Shown in pieces: positions 10,648 to 21,900 of a stretch of DNA of 64,000 bases. Each line of letters opens with the position of its first letter. The stretch's first letter is position 1. The notes under the pieces were generated by a model. The model did no database searches and was not told the origin of the DNA. It saw nothing but the letters and a program-made list of their open reading frames with translations. Source of the DNA: Humulus lupulus (lineage: Eukaryota > Streptophyta > Magnoliopsida > Rosales > Cannabaceae); NCBI RefSeq assembly GCF_963169125.1, contig NC_084793.1, positions 45,317,578 to 45,381,577 of the forward strand. Reading direction: 5' to 3'. A program made the position numbers and the translations under genes.

Positions 10648-11908
10648 GGACAACATCTATAAGATTGTTATTTGCCTTATCATCAATACACAACCTATAT
10701 GTTCATCAAATAGATGTCGAAACGACATTCCTAAATGGTAACCTCGATGAGGAGGTGTACATGGAACAACCGAAAGGGTTTGTTCTAAGGGGAAATGAAC
10801 ATAAGGTGTGTAGGCTTTTTAAATCATTATATGGTTTGAAACAAGTCCCAAAACAATGACATGAGAAGTTTGATAAGGTCATTGTTTCGGATGGGTTTAG
10901 ACACAATAGTGCGGACAAGTGTTTATACTCTAAGACTTGTGATCACTATGTCATCTTAGTGTATCTATATGTTGATATTAAGCAATGACATGAAAGGCAT
11001 TATAGAAACGAAGAAGTTTCTATCTTCTAACTTCAAAATGAAGGACCTTGGAGAGGTTGATACCATATTAGGTATTAAAGTTGGGAGAAATTATTGATGG
11101 GTGTGCCTTAGGTCAAGCTCATTATGTTTGGAAAATGCTTGAAAAGTTTGGTCATCTTAATATCAAAGAGGCAAACAAACCATTCGATCAAGGTCAAAAT
11201 CCTTAAAAGAATGAAGGGAGAGCGGTGGCTCAACTAGAGTACGCAAGTGCAATTGGGAGTTTGATGTATGTCGCTCATTATACTAGAGCGGACATTGCAT
11301 TTACGGTTAGTAAACTAAGTAGGTTTACTAGCAACCTAAGTATCTTACATTGGAAGGTCGTTGAAAGAGTATTTGGATACCTTAAAAGGATTAAAGAGTT
11401 AGACCTCCAATATTCTAAGTTTCCTAAGATACTTGAGGGATATTCTGATGCAAGTTGGATATCTGGTGTAGGAAATAATCTCTCCACAATCGGTTGGGTG
11501 TTCACCCTTGGTGGGGGTGTCCTTTCTTGGGGATCTAAGAAACAAACATGTATATGTCACTCAACCATGGAGTCTGAGTTTGTTGCTCTAGCGGCAATCG
11601 ACAAAGAGGCCGAATGGATAAGAGATCTCATGTTGGAGATACCGAAAACTGCGGTTGATGTATCAACGATTTCGATACATTGTGATAATCAAGCCACTTT
11701 GATTAGTGCTTACATTAAAATTTATAATAGGAAGTCTAGACATATAAGTCTAAGACATAACTATGTGAGGGAATTGATTGATAAGAGTATCATATCAATC
11801 TCATATGTGAAATCATGTGAGAACTTAGCGGATCCGTTAACCAAACCTCTTGGGAGAGATTTGGTTAATTCTAAAAATAAAGGGAAGAGACTAAAACTTC
11901 ATGAATAA
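10648..11908 (+). pseudogene. Ty1/copia RT-RNase H fragment, broken
   Basis: 5'-truncated copia polyprotein. RT begins at TSIRLLFALSSIHNLYVHQ and continues with the signature DVETTFLNGNLDEEVYMEQPKGF and KSLYGLKQ (to about 10859). After a stop come frameshifted remnants (HEKFDKVIVSDGF, VYLYVD). RNase H is open at 11225-11908: YASAIGSLMYVAHYTRADIAF, the YSDASW and STMESEFVALA motifs, HCDNQA, SRHISLRHN and the terminal ADPLTKPL. Gag, integrase and the N-terminal RT are missing. Several stops and frame changes between 10860 and 11225 make it nonfunctional. Confidence 0.87.
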
Positions 11909-12453
11909 TAGATTCTCAAATGATGGCAACCCAACTCAAAACTTATTTACATCGAGCGTAGAGTTCAATGGGTAAGACAAGTCATTCGATAAGGGACTGG
12001 TTTTAACATTAACAACTTAAAGGCCCCATCAAGGGTGAGTTAATGTTGGTTGCTACCAGACATGAGAGTTAAGCCTTAGGTTTTTAATGAAATTCAGTTG
12101 AAGAGAAACAAGCATCTCTAAAGGTAGCAAATATGTTGTAAGAATTTCACCTGTGTGAACCTAGGGGTGGTGCCGCCTCTCGAGAGAGTAAGACTTTTCT
12201 CTTCGGATGGTTCATGAATAGATCAAGCACAAGGCCATTAAAAGTGGTGAGCGCGAACAGTGTGAAATACATAAGTAATCAGATAGAGGTGTGTAAGACA
12301 TTACCGGTTTTATCACTAGGAATGTTGGGTTCAATCTTTTAAGAATACCTTAGCATTTTGATTTAAGCTTTGTAGTGCTTTCACTAAGGTAAAGTTCAAA
12401 CCCAAAACGTACTTTACTTTATACACTAATATTGTTTGGCTAGAGAATTGAGG

Positions 12454-12498
12454 ATGTATTTAACCAATTAGGGGAATGTTGTGATTGGTTAAATACAT
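12454..12498. repeat. Perfect inverted repeat at the copia 3' LTR start
   Basis: Two 15-nt arms (atgtatttaaccaat at 12454-12468 and its exact complement at 12484-12498) with a 15-nt loop that contains the likely polypurine tract and LTR start, aggggaatgttgtg. Confidence 0.7.
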
Positions 12499-13361
12499 GG
12501 TGAAATTGTCTAGGCACGAAGAGGTGTAAAAACAATAACGATTTCACAAAAGTTAACATGTGAAAGTTGACTTTCGATATAGGCATTTCTAAATCATCTT
12601 TTTGGGTCCAAAATGTTTATTTGGAGTATAAAAGAGTACCCAAGAAGTTTGGGAGCATTTGGGGACGTTTTGGGACAAAGTTTGGAGTGTTATTACAGAG
12701 GCATCAGCGATGCGTTGCCTCTGGGAGGCAACGCGTCATGTGGCCCTTGAAAACGGACTAAAACGGACCAGGTGATACATCGCCTGGTGCAAGGTGATGC
12801 ATCGCCTGGTTCCAGGCCACACATTGCATGGGCTATCCATACGTGTATGTACAGTTACGTGTTTTAGCTCCAAAACTTAAATTTAAATGCTCTAATCTCA
12901 TTGGTTGAGTCTAATGAGGGTCATATACTATTTAAATGGTTGATATGAGTTAATTGGTGATTTTATCACTCACCTCTCTCTCTCTTTCTCGTTTTCAAGA
13001 TTACTAGTTTTCTCCAAGATCTTCATCAAGAAAGATTGGCTTATGAAGACCCAAGTATTATGTATCCCAATCTTATTCCATTGTAGTAGCTTCAAGCATT
13101 TCCATAGATAAGGCTAGGAATAGAGATTTTTGAACAACTAATCTACATTTGTGTCGAGCCTTGCAACTTTTGTGTTTCACATAAAATCATAGATATGTGA
13201 TTTTATGTTCTAAGGGTTGCTCTTCAAGAAATGTCTACTCTATACCTTGATCTCTTTGTGTTTATGTAATTTGTGTTTACTATCATTAAAGTTAAATTAC
13301 TTGTATCTTTTGTTTTGAGTTGTAACACAAAACTAAGGTTGTTTATAGCCTAACCCCAACA
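12477..13361 (+). mobile_element. Copia 3' LTR
   Basis: It begins tgttgtgattgg just after an aggggaa purine tract and ends taaccccaaca, so the tips (tgttg/caaca) are inverted repeats. An alternative start is tgttgggtt at 12323. The LTR holds a short duplicated motif (catcgcctggt at about 12778 and 12801, with related forms up to 12840) and a ctctctctcttt tract near 12970. About 410 bp of noncoding DNA (11909-12322) separates RNase H from this region. The 5' partner LTR is absent. Confidence 0.55.
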
Positions 13362-14475
13362 AAAACTAAGCTGGAAAGTAAATAAAATAAACAAAATAAT
13401 AAGATATCAAGATAAAAATAAAAGAGCTAGAATAAATAATTCCTTCTATGTGCAAAAAATGACATTAATGCTACGGGAATGCTGTAACAAACTGAGTATT
13501 ATTAACTAGGAATTCCAAGCAAGTTCATAGGCTTTCGTCGAAGTCACTATGATTTAAATTATTTAGTTAAACTAAGCATATGTCTATGCCAATCTAACTT
13601 CAATAATATATTTCCAAGCACCAATTCCATCAAGTTATGCAAGGTAATAATATTTGTCTACACAATTACAAATTACAATCAAAGAGAGTAATCTTGTACC
13701 ATTAAAGTCTTGTGTCCATTAACCCTAACCCTTTCGATATTAAAAGTTAATTTAATTACTCACAATTGATGTCCAAACAAAGCAAATAGTAAACAATAGA
13801 ATTACTTGAATGAATAAACCTCAATTTAGCATTTGACATTAATAACAAGTACCAATAATTACATAATAGAGTTCATTAATTATCCTAGCTATGAAAAGTT
13901 TAGCTCATAATCAAAAGCTCAACAACACCCATATTCAAACAATTCATAGTTAAGAAAATTCAAAGGAAAAAATAAAAAGAAACAAAAATATTAAGATGAG
14001 GGTAGAAAGAATCAAGCCAAAATGAATGTCTTCAAATGACTCTTGTCTTCAAGCTCTCCTCCTTTGTGTTTTCTCTCTCTCCCTTCTTTCTCCCTTTTCT
14101 TTTTCTTCATTCTCTTGTTTCTTCAATAGTGGTCACTCCCTCCTTTTCTTACTGCTAGTGTATCCCCTAAAAAAAGGGGAAGTGATGGTTATATATGATT
14201 TTGGGCTCCCATTCTCTTTCTTTTCCTTAAGCTCACATGAAAGCCTCCCATATTCTTTGAGCCACCAATTAAAGCAAAGGTCGTCAACTATAAACCTTCC
14301 CATGTCAAAATTGAAGTCAAAATAGGCTAAATTAATTGATGAGGTGGCATCTCTTCTAGATTTTTTGCTTCATCAAATATGGCAATTGCTTCCCCAAAAA
14401 TTCCAAGTTTCATTCCCACCTTCAAAGACAAAATTAACATTTTTAGCTCTTTTTCTAGCATATTATAAATATTTC
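13362..14475. other. Noncoding DNA interrupted by element A
   Basis: AT-rich, with no gene I can support. The 99-codon frame at 14026-14325 is a Ser/Phe/Leu-rich reading of a CT-rich tract with no domain. The last five bases (14471-14475, atttc) are the left copy of the element A target duplication. The right continuation of this locus is at 27014. Confidence 0.55.
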
Positions 14476-15272
14476 TGTTGTACCCAGTTTTCGAGCCATG
14501 TTAAATGTGACCTCGAAAGCTGGATTCGCAGCGAATGAACTCGTACAGTTTGAAGCATGCTCCAGGATTAAATATCGAGCCTACAAAACTGAGACGACCT
14601 CGATTATGGTGACCTCAAAATATTTACGATCTCGAAAGGTAGTTTCCGAGACGCATCTATCTTCAGGAATGACCTCGGATCAGGGGTTCCGAGCCCTGAC
14701 GCGCATACGATCTCGAAAGACATGTGACCTCGGGAGATGTCGTTAGCTCGAACGATGATGTGAGACCTGGGAGAATAAAGCCTCGGAGATATATGATAAT
14801 AACTTTGAATATCTACAAGTGTTGTCCACAAGAGACGCAGTCTGCATTTATTATTGTAAATCCCCTAGAATCGTGGGATATTATTTGATTAGTTATACGC
14901 CCCCTGGTCTTCAGGGGACGTTTCCTTTTATATCTGATTATAGGCATCTAAAGCCATTTATTTTATTTACACAAAAATAGTAACTACCCAAAATATGTGG
15001 GATAGTATTCTGCAGCCTTCTCTATAAATAGAGAGGTCATGCACCATTGTAATGGACCGAAATTCTGAACCTTGAGAGAAAACTCTAAAGAATTCATGCT
15101 TAAGAATTTTCAGAGATAATCTTGAGTTTAATAACAGAGACTCGTGGACTAGGCAGATTTAACTATTGAACCACGTAAAAATCGTGTGTTTGTATTGTCA
15201 TATTTTAATTGGCCATTATCAGTTATTGTTTACGTGCTCTCCTTTCACTGTTGACGAAAAACGGCGTCAACA
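14476..15272 (+). repeat. Element A 5' LTR
   Basis: Starts tgttgtacccag, ends cggcgtcaaca. U3 is dense in gacctcga/gatctcgaaa motifs. A TATA box (tctataaata, 15021-15030) lies near the 3' third. The last 24 bases form a perfect inverted repeat with 8-nt arms tgttgacg and cgtcaaca. Confidence 0.95.
15021..15030 (+). promoter_or_regulatory. Element A LTR TATA box
   Basis: tctataaata within the palindrome-like ctctataaatagag. It is about 240 bp before the LTR end and conserved in the 3' LTR and in element B. Confidence 0.65.
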
Positions 15273-15275
15273 GTT

Positions 15276-15293
15276 TGGTGCTTTCATTGAGAG
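15276..15293 (+). promoter_or_regulatory. Candidate primer binding site of element A
   Basis: tggtgctttcattgagag starts 3 nt after the LTR end. It is identical in position and sequence in element B (complement at 60308-60325). TGG at its start fits pairing with a tRNA CCA end. I cannot name the tRNA from memory. Confidence 0.6.
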
Positions 15294-15320
15294 CCTTAAG
15301 CATTCATCCCTGAGAAAATC

Positions 15321-18300
15321 ATGGCCACAAACAATCAGAACACACCTGAAGAAAATTACCCAAGACGTCCTGGAAAACAGCCAATGGAGAATCCGGATGT
15401 TGAAGAGAGAAGTGGGTCTTCTGATTCCCGGGGACCACCTCCTCCACCAAGAGAAGAGGATATGTACTACAATCCTGAGCGGTACGTTCCTATTGTGGAA
15501 CTTGAAAACCGGCAGTTGAAACAGCTGTTGGCAGAGGCCAACAAACGAAATGAGGAGTTGACAAGGATATCTGCAGAGGCGCAGGTGGCTCAGCCCCCAC
15601 CTCTGCGCGAAAACCAAGTCCCTCCTCCAAGGGACGTGCAAGTTCCTCCCCGGAGACCCCGTGGGCGTCCACGAAAAGACGCTGCCACAAGGAGGCCGAC
15701 TCAACCTCCGGCACCAGCAGAGCCATCCGCTCCACCTAGGCCCCAGAGGAGTACTCGGGCTCGGGCCCCGGCTAACCCGCCTGTGGAAGTGCCTGCAGGA
15801 ACTGAGAATAACCAAACCCCTGCAGAGGCTTGGACTCAGGTACCTGGGAGCGCACCAAATGCGACCGACCCATCTCGGGCGAATTCTGGACCCTCTAGGC
15901 CGCGACAAGGGTGGCAGCCACCGTCGCCTATACGGTTCCCTCCGTCACCCATAAGATATCCTTCGCCCCCCCGCAGGAACGCTCAACCCGTTCGAGATCA
16001 AAATGAAGGGCATGCGGGGGAAAGACAAGGAAACAGGGAGACTTTCCAGGAGTGGAGAGGCGCCCCGTCTGAGATAATTCAGACGTCTCGGTCTCGCACT
16101 GCGGAGACGAGGCGACGTGGGAAAAATTCATCATGAAATAACCAAGCAATGAGTTTTACCAGTGAAGATTCTGGAGATACCAGGTCAGTCAGTAAGCATG
16201 ACCGAGGTCGTAAGAATACCGGAAGCCACAAAAATCGTCACGACCTGCGAGACCACCTGAATCAGAGTCGGGGTAATGGTGACCAAACGAATCCTGACTT
16301 GAGGAATCGCTTGAATAGGCGTAGAGATCCCATGCGGAGACGCGAACCTGGAATCACGATCGATGACAATCAATTCCAGACAGTACCTCCTACTGACCCA
16401 GTCGAAGAAAGAATCGATCAGCTCGAAAGAGCCTTTAGGCTTTTGAAGAATGAACGAGGAAATGGTCGATATGAGGACTCTGACGAGGAGCTCGAGCCAT
16501 TTGCTCCTCATATTTCCAACACTCAATTTCCTCAAGGGTTTCGGATTCCTCATGTCCCAACATTTGAAGGAAAGACCGACCCGTGTAGTCACCTGAGCAC
16601 GTTCAACACTATCATGAGAGCCAGTAATGTGGGTTACGAGCTCAGGTGCATGTTGTTTCCAACATCATTGGCAGGACCTGCCAAAATTTGGTTCGAAAAA
16701 TATAAGAGACACTCAATAACTTCTCGGGAGCAGTTGTCCAAAGACTTTAAGAAGCAGTTCAAAGCAATGATGGGGGTCAGACCAGAGGCATCCACCTTAA
16801 CTAACGTCCGACAACAGCCGGGCGAAACACTAAAAAGTTACCTAACAAGATTCAATCTGGAAGTCGCCCGAGCTTGGGACGTAGATGACAGTGGGCACCT
16901 AATGGCTATCCGAGCTGGTGTATTACCGGGAAGTGCCCTTTGGGATGACATGCAAGGGAAACCGGTAAGGTCAATAACCGAGTTTAACAGACGAGCGCAG
17001 AGGTTTGTCAATGTAGAGGAAGCGAGGTCGACGCTCAAAGCGACTTCCCAGTCCGAAACTACAACGATAAACATCAATTGTGCCTCAACCTCGGCAGACC
17101 CAGCAGCTCCAAAGCCTGCCACGGAGAACCCCTCCAAGAGAAAAAAGAACGAAGGAAGTAACCCCGAAGCTGAGGGAGGAAAGAAAAAGAAAGGGGAGAG
17201 GTATTTCTCCGTGTATAGAGTATACACCGAGCTCAATGAGTCTCGGGAAAACATATACCTGGCTAATGAAAACCAGGTCCCCTTTAGGCGTCCGGACCCG
17301 ATGAGAAATAAAAAATCCAAGAGGGATTCCAGTAAATATTGCCGGTTCCACAGAGACACCGGGCATACAACAGATGAATGTCGACAATTGAAGGACGAGA
17401 TCAAAGGGTTGATCTCGAGAGGTTACTTCCGGCAATATGTCAAAAACCAAAGTACTGGTCAGACGGCCGCGAGCCAGAGAGTAGCCGCGCCTCCGACGAC
17501 ACAAAACAATAACTCCCGAGCTCGGGAAGAGGATAGGCCCCCGCCGATAGATGGAGAGGATGTAATAACCATCTCGAGAGGGCCTCACCTCGCAGGAGGA
17601 GGCAGGAATGCCCAAAAGAGATATGTTAACGAATTAAAGACAAGGGACGGGTCTCCTTATGAACCCGAACCTAGGGCACCAAAAAGCCAGAGGATTGAAA
17701 CACAACCAATAACCTTCACCGAGGAAGACGCCTCCCATGTTCAGTTCCCTCATCATGATCCGCTGGTCATTACTCTTCAGTTGGCCAATAAAAGGGTCCA
17801 CCGAGTTCTCATAGATAATGGGAGCTCAGTCAACATCCTTTATAAAGCAACTCTCGAGAAGATGGGACTCTCCCTTCGCGACCTGAAAGCATGTGCAACT
17901 ACTTTGTACGGCTTTTCAGGAGAAGGAACTGCCTGGATGGGATCTATTGAGCTCCCCATAACCTTGGGAGACTATCCAGTCTCGGTGACCAAGATAATGG
18001 AGTTCGTGGTAGTAGACTTACCATCTGCCTACAATGTGCTGCTCGGGAGACCCGCCCTAGTCGGGCTGGGGGCAGTTTCATCAGTAAGGCATCTGGCCCT
18101 TAAGTTCCCGACCCCTAGCGGAGTCGGGACATTAAAAGGAGACCAATTGGCAGGGAGGGAATGCTATAGCATCTCCTTGAGGGGAAAGAAACAAATGAAC
18201 GCTCAAGCACTCGTTATCATACAAAACAAAGACGGAACGGTTTTAGAAATTTACGAGGAGATTGATCCGAGGATTGAGGAGAAAGTTGACCTCGAACCTT

Positions 18301-18389
18301 TAGAGGAGCTCGAAGAAATTCAGCTCGAGGAAACTGATCCCTCGAAGAAGGTGAAGGTCGAAAAACACCTCCAAGACGAGGCAAAATAG
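15321..18389 (+). pseudogene. Element A gag-protease (one nonsense codon)
   Basis: Starts at the ATG at 15321 shortly after the primer site and runs in one frame to the UAG at 18387-18389. A TGA at 16134-16136 interrupts it; element B has the sense codon CGA there, so this looks like a CpG deamination. In order: a Pro/Arg-rich N-terminal region; a Retrotrans_gag-type capsid domain (about 16550-16980, with PTFEGKTDP and FKKQFKAMMG); a basic Lys-rich linker; a zinc-knuckle-like CX2HX4HX4C motif at 17338-17380; and an aspartic protease with DNGSS (17815-17830) in place of the usual DTGAS-type site. It would form the virus-like particle and process the polyprotein. The protein ends in a highly acidic Glu/Leu tail. 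Confidence 0.9.
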
Positions 18390-18395
18390 CAATTA
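18387..18395 (+). promoter_or_regulatory. Leaky-type stop context UAG CAA UUA between protease and RT
   Basis: The stop ending gag-protease is TAG followed by CAA TTA, and the same frame continues as RT (QLI...KKN, then SHSDMVGISPNVASHAL). UAG-CAR-YYA is the established tobamovirus-type readthrough signal. Element B has the identical nine bases at the same place. That it acts as readthrough here is inference. Confidence 0.6.
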
Positions 18396-21339
18396 ATTTG
18401 TATTTTAAAGAAAAACCTGGATGTCTTCGTGTGGTCACACTCAGACATGGTGGGGATAAGCCCGAATGTAGCAAGCCACGCACTAAACATAGACAAAAGC
18501 TTTCCTCCCAAGCAACAAAAGCGAAGACAGCTGGACGAAGACAGGAAGAAGGCGCTAAAGGAGGAGGTCGACAGGTTAAAGGCCAACTGATTCATTAGGG
18601 ATGCCTTTTACCCTAACTGGGTAGCCAATCCGGTGTTGGTCCCAAAGCCCAATGGGACGTGGAGAACTTGTATTGACTACTCAGATCTCAACAAAGCTTG
18701 CCAAAAAGACTGTTTTCCGTTACCAAGGATTGACCAGCTCGTGGATGCCACGGCGGGGCACGGCCTGATGTCGTTCATGGATGCATATTCTGGATATAAC
18801 CAGATTCCCATGCATGCCCCCGACCAAGAACATACGAGCTTCATCACGGATAAAGGGCTATACTGCTATAATGTCATGCCATTCGGACTCAAGAATGCTG
18901 GAGCCACATACCAGCGGCTCGTAAACATAATGTTTTCAGAACAAATAGGGAACAACATGGAGGTTTATGTTGATGACATGCTTGTAAAGTCTCAACTCAA
19001 CAAAAACCATGTTGATGACCTCGAAGAGTGCTTTGGCGTGCTCAGGAAATACAACATGAAGCTAAATCCTCAGAAGTGCACTTTCGGGGTATCTTCAAGA
19101 AAATTTTTGGGCTTTATTGTGAACTCTCGTGGAATCGAGGCTAACCCCGACAAGATCAAGGCCCTGATTGACATGCCCTCACCTCGAAGGCACAAAGATG
19201 TCCAAAGTCTGACTGGCAGGATGGCAGCCCTAAGCAGATTCATCTCGAAATCTACGGATCGTGGTCTTCCATTTTTTAACTTACTGAGAAGAGGTAAGAA
19301 GTTTGAATGGACAGAGGAATGCGAGTTGGCCTTTCAGGAGCTCAAAAAGCACCTAGCGGAACCACCCATCCTGTCAAAACCTGAAACGGGAGAAGTATTG
19401 TACCTATACCTTTCAACCACCGACCACGCGATAAGCGCAGTGCTCGTTCGAGAAGAAGAGAGGGTGCAAAGACCCGTTTACTACATCAGTAAAAGATTAC
19501 TGGGGGCATAGTCAAGATATCCATTGATGGAGAAACTCGCGCTCAGTCTAATTCATTCATCCCGTAAGCTCCGCCCCTACTTTCAGGCACATCCCATCCA
19601 TGTGCTGACTGATCAACCACTTAGGCAAGTCCTGTCTAAACCAGAAGCTTCAGGTCGACTTCTTAAATGGGCTGTTGAGCTCGGACAGTTCGAGATCACC
19701 TACCACCCCAGAATGACCATTAAGGCACAGGCATTGGCAGACTTTATAGTGGAATGTACAGGTATAGCCGACGACGAGGTAATAACCACGGCCCACGAGC
19801 TGTGGAAACTTTACGTCAACGGCTCGTCAAATGAAAATGGAGCAGGGGCAGGGGTCATTTTGGTTACCCCCGCAGGAAGCAGATTTCATTCTGCCCTAAG
19901 ATTTAGCTTTAAAGCATCGAATAACGAGGCCGAATACAAGGCTTTACTCGCGGGACATCGTATAGCAAAGGAGCTCAAAGCTAAAGCTATACACTGCTAC
20001 AGTGACTCCCAGCTCATGGTTAATCAAATCCTAGGAGAATACCAGGCTCGTGGCACTAGAATGGCAGCTTATCTGGAGAAGGCAAAATCCGCATTGGAGT
20101 ATTTCGAGTTTTATGCAATTGAACAGGTTCCCCGAGAATGGAACTCAAATGCGGATGCCTTAGCTCGACTCGCCACATCCGCCGAAAATGAAGAGCTGAA
20201 TGTTGTACCCATAGAACACCTATCAGAACCTAGCATTAACGAGCCAGAAGAGGAAGGTGTGTGTATGATCGAAATAGAGCCGACCTGGATGACCCCGATA
20301 GTTGATTATCTCGAAAATGGAACTCTTCCAAAAGATCGGAATCAGGCTCGAAAGTTGATGTATCAACTTCCCCGTTACACAATTTTGGATGGAAGGCTAT
20401 ACCGAAGGGGGTATTCCATGCCGTTACTTAGGTGCGTAACCCCTCCCGAAGCTAAGAAAATCATTGAAGAAATTCATGAAGGGTTCTGCGGAGATCACAC
20501 CGGGGGGCATAGCCTGTCCAGGAAGATCATACGCCAGGGATATTTCTGGCCAACCATTAAAACAGATTCTTTCGATATGGACGGAGGCTGAACCATTGGC
20601 AACTATAACCTCAAAGAAGATCCTTGATTTCGTTGTAAAGAGCATCGTGTGCCGATACGGAGTGCCGAGGAAGATCGTATCCGACAACGGAACCCAGTTC
20701 GATTGCGACTTGTTCACCAACTTTTGTGAAAAGAACGGTATAATAAAGAGTTTTTCATCAGTGGCTCACCCTCAAGCGAATGTCCAGGTCGAAGCTGTGA
20801 ACAAAACTCTCAAAAGTTCTTTAAAGAAAAAGTTGGAGGAAGCAAAGGGACGGTGGCCCGAAGAATTGCCCCAAGTCCTTTGGGGATACAGGACCACAAC
20901 TCGAACCTCAACCGGACATACCCCGTTCTCTCTAGCATACGGCTGCGAGGCAATGTTGCCCATTGAGGTAGAAATCCCAACGATCCGAACTCAGATTTAC
21001 GATCAAAGTTCAAACCACACTCAGCTCGAAGAAACCCTAGACTTGATTGAAGAAAAAAGAGAAGAGGCTCAGCTGAGAAATGCTGCCTACCAGCAACGAA
21101 CTACCAGATATTTCAACAAGAGGGTTCGAGATCGAAAGTTCGGAATGGGAGATCTGGTGTTGAGACGCGTATTCTTGGCAACTCGAGATCCAGCAGCTGG
21201 AGTGCTCGGGCCGAACTGGGAAGGACCGTACCAGATAGAGTCAATCATCCGGCCTGGTGTGTACAAACTTGCGAGATTAGACGGGAGCCTAGTACCTCGA
21301 GCATGGAATGGCGAACACCTTAGACCTTACTATCAGTAG
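18390..21339 (+). pseudogene. Element A pol: RT, RNase H, aRNase H, integrase (broken)
   Basis: Continues the gag-protease frame after the UAG. RT shows VPKPNGTWR, DAYSGYNQI and the catalytic YVDDM (about 18970). The native RNase H follows (FEWTEECELAFQELK), then an archaeal-type RNase H with LYVNGSS, NNEAEYKALLAG, CYSDSQL and NADALARLA. Integrase has the HHCC start (CGDHTGGH), a VSDNGTQFD second Asp region and an intact C-terminus ending HLRPYYQ. Lesions: TGA at 18588-18590, TAG at 19509-19511 (a Glu codon in B), and a net loss of about 182 bp near 20574. That loss removes the cysteines of the zinc domain and the first catalytic Asp and shifts the frame for the remainder. Confidence 0.92.
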
Positions 21340-21555
21340 TGTAGGAAAAGTGTTGCCTATAACCATGAGTTTCTATTTGTATTAGTTTGTTTGTCTTTTG
21401 ATTACCATCAAATAAAGATTTATTTCATTCAGTATATTATCTCTTTTTTTTTTTTTTTGCAATCTCTCTTAATTTAATAACCTATGGTCACACTCATAGG
21501 ATATTAAGGGGGCATCATTGGTATATATACCATCAGCTTAAAAAATAAAAAATAT
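21340..21555. other. Spacer after pol, with poly-T run
   Basis: Noncoding. It includes a run of about 15 T near 21445-21459 and the phrase cctatggtcacactcataggatattaagggggcatcattgg in pieces, which is also found in element B at about 53895-53940. Conserved element 3' sequence with no gene. Confidence 0.55.
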
Positions 21556-21900
21556 ATGAAGCATTTGGATATAACCAGATGCGCGAGCTTAGATAGTTCG
21601 GACATAACCGAGTTATCAAAAACATGAAGCATTTGGATATAACCAGATGCGCGAGCTTAGATAGTTCGGACATAACTGAGTTATCAAAAACATGAAGCAT
21701 TTGGATATAACCAAATGCGCGAGCTTAGATAGTTCGGACATAACCGAGTTATAAAAAACATGAAGCATTTGGATATAACCAGATGCGCGAGCTTAGATAG
21801 TTCGGACATAACCGAGTTATCAAAAACATGAAGTATTTGGATATAACCAGATGCGCGAGCTTAGATAGTTCGGACATAACCGAATTATCAAAAACAGAAA
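21556..21900 (+). repeat. 68-bp tandem repeat array of element A (five units)
   Basis: Units start at atgaag (21556, 21624, 21692, 21760, 21828), an exact 68-bp period. A diverged sixth begins near 21896. Each contains gcatttggatataacca, gcgcgagcttag and gttcggacataaccgagt, two related half-motifs of the 'ggayataacc' kind. Element B has homologous repeats at 53570-53870. The array sits between the pol end and the end of the antisense gene. Confidence 0.92.

Noticed and set aside
14026..14325. 99-codon open frame
   Set aside because: CT-rich tract, hydrophobic and Ser-rich by composition only. No similarity recognised.
15267..15908. 213-codon minus-strand frame opposite gag of element A, and its twin at 59690-60331 in B
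   Set aside because: Mirror frame of the Pro/Arg-rich gag start. Its codons follow the constraints of the gag frame and it has no splice or promoter signals, unlike the real antisense gene.
18398..18598. Separate 66-codon ORF between gag-protease and RT of element A
   Set aside because: Different frame from the conserved RT start. The in-frame reading matches element B.
21556..21900. CRISPR-like array
   Set aside because: The units are contiguous identical 68-mers without unique spacers, in a plant retrotransposon.
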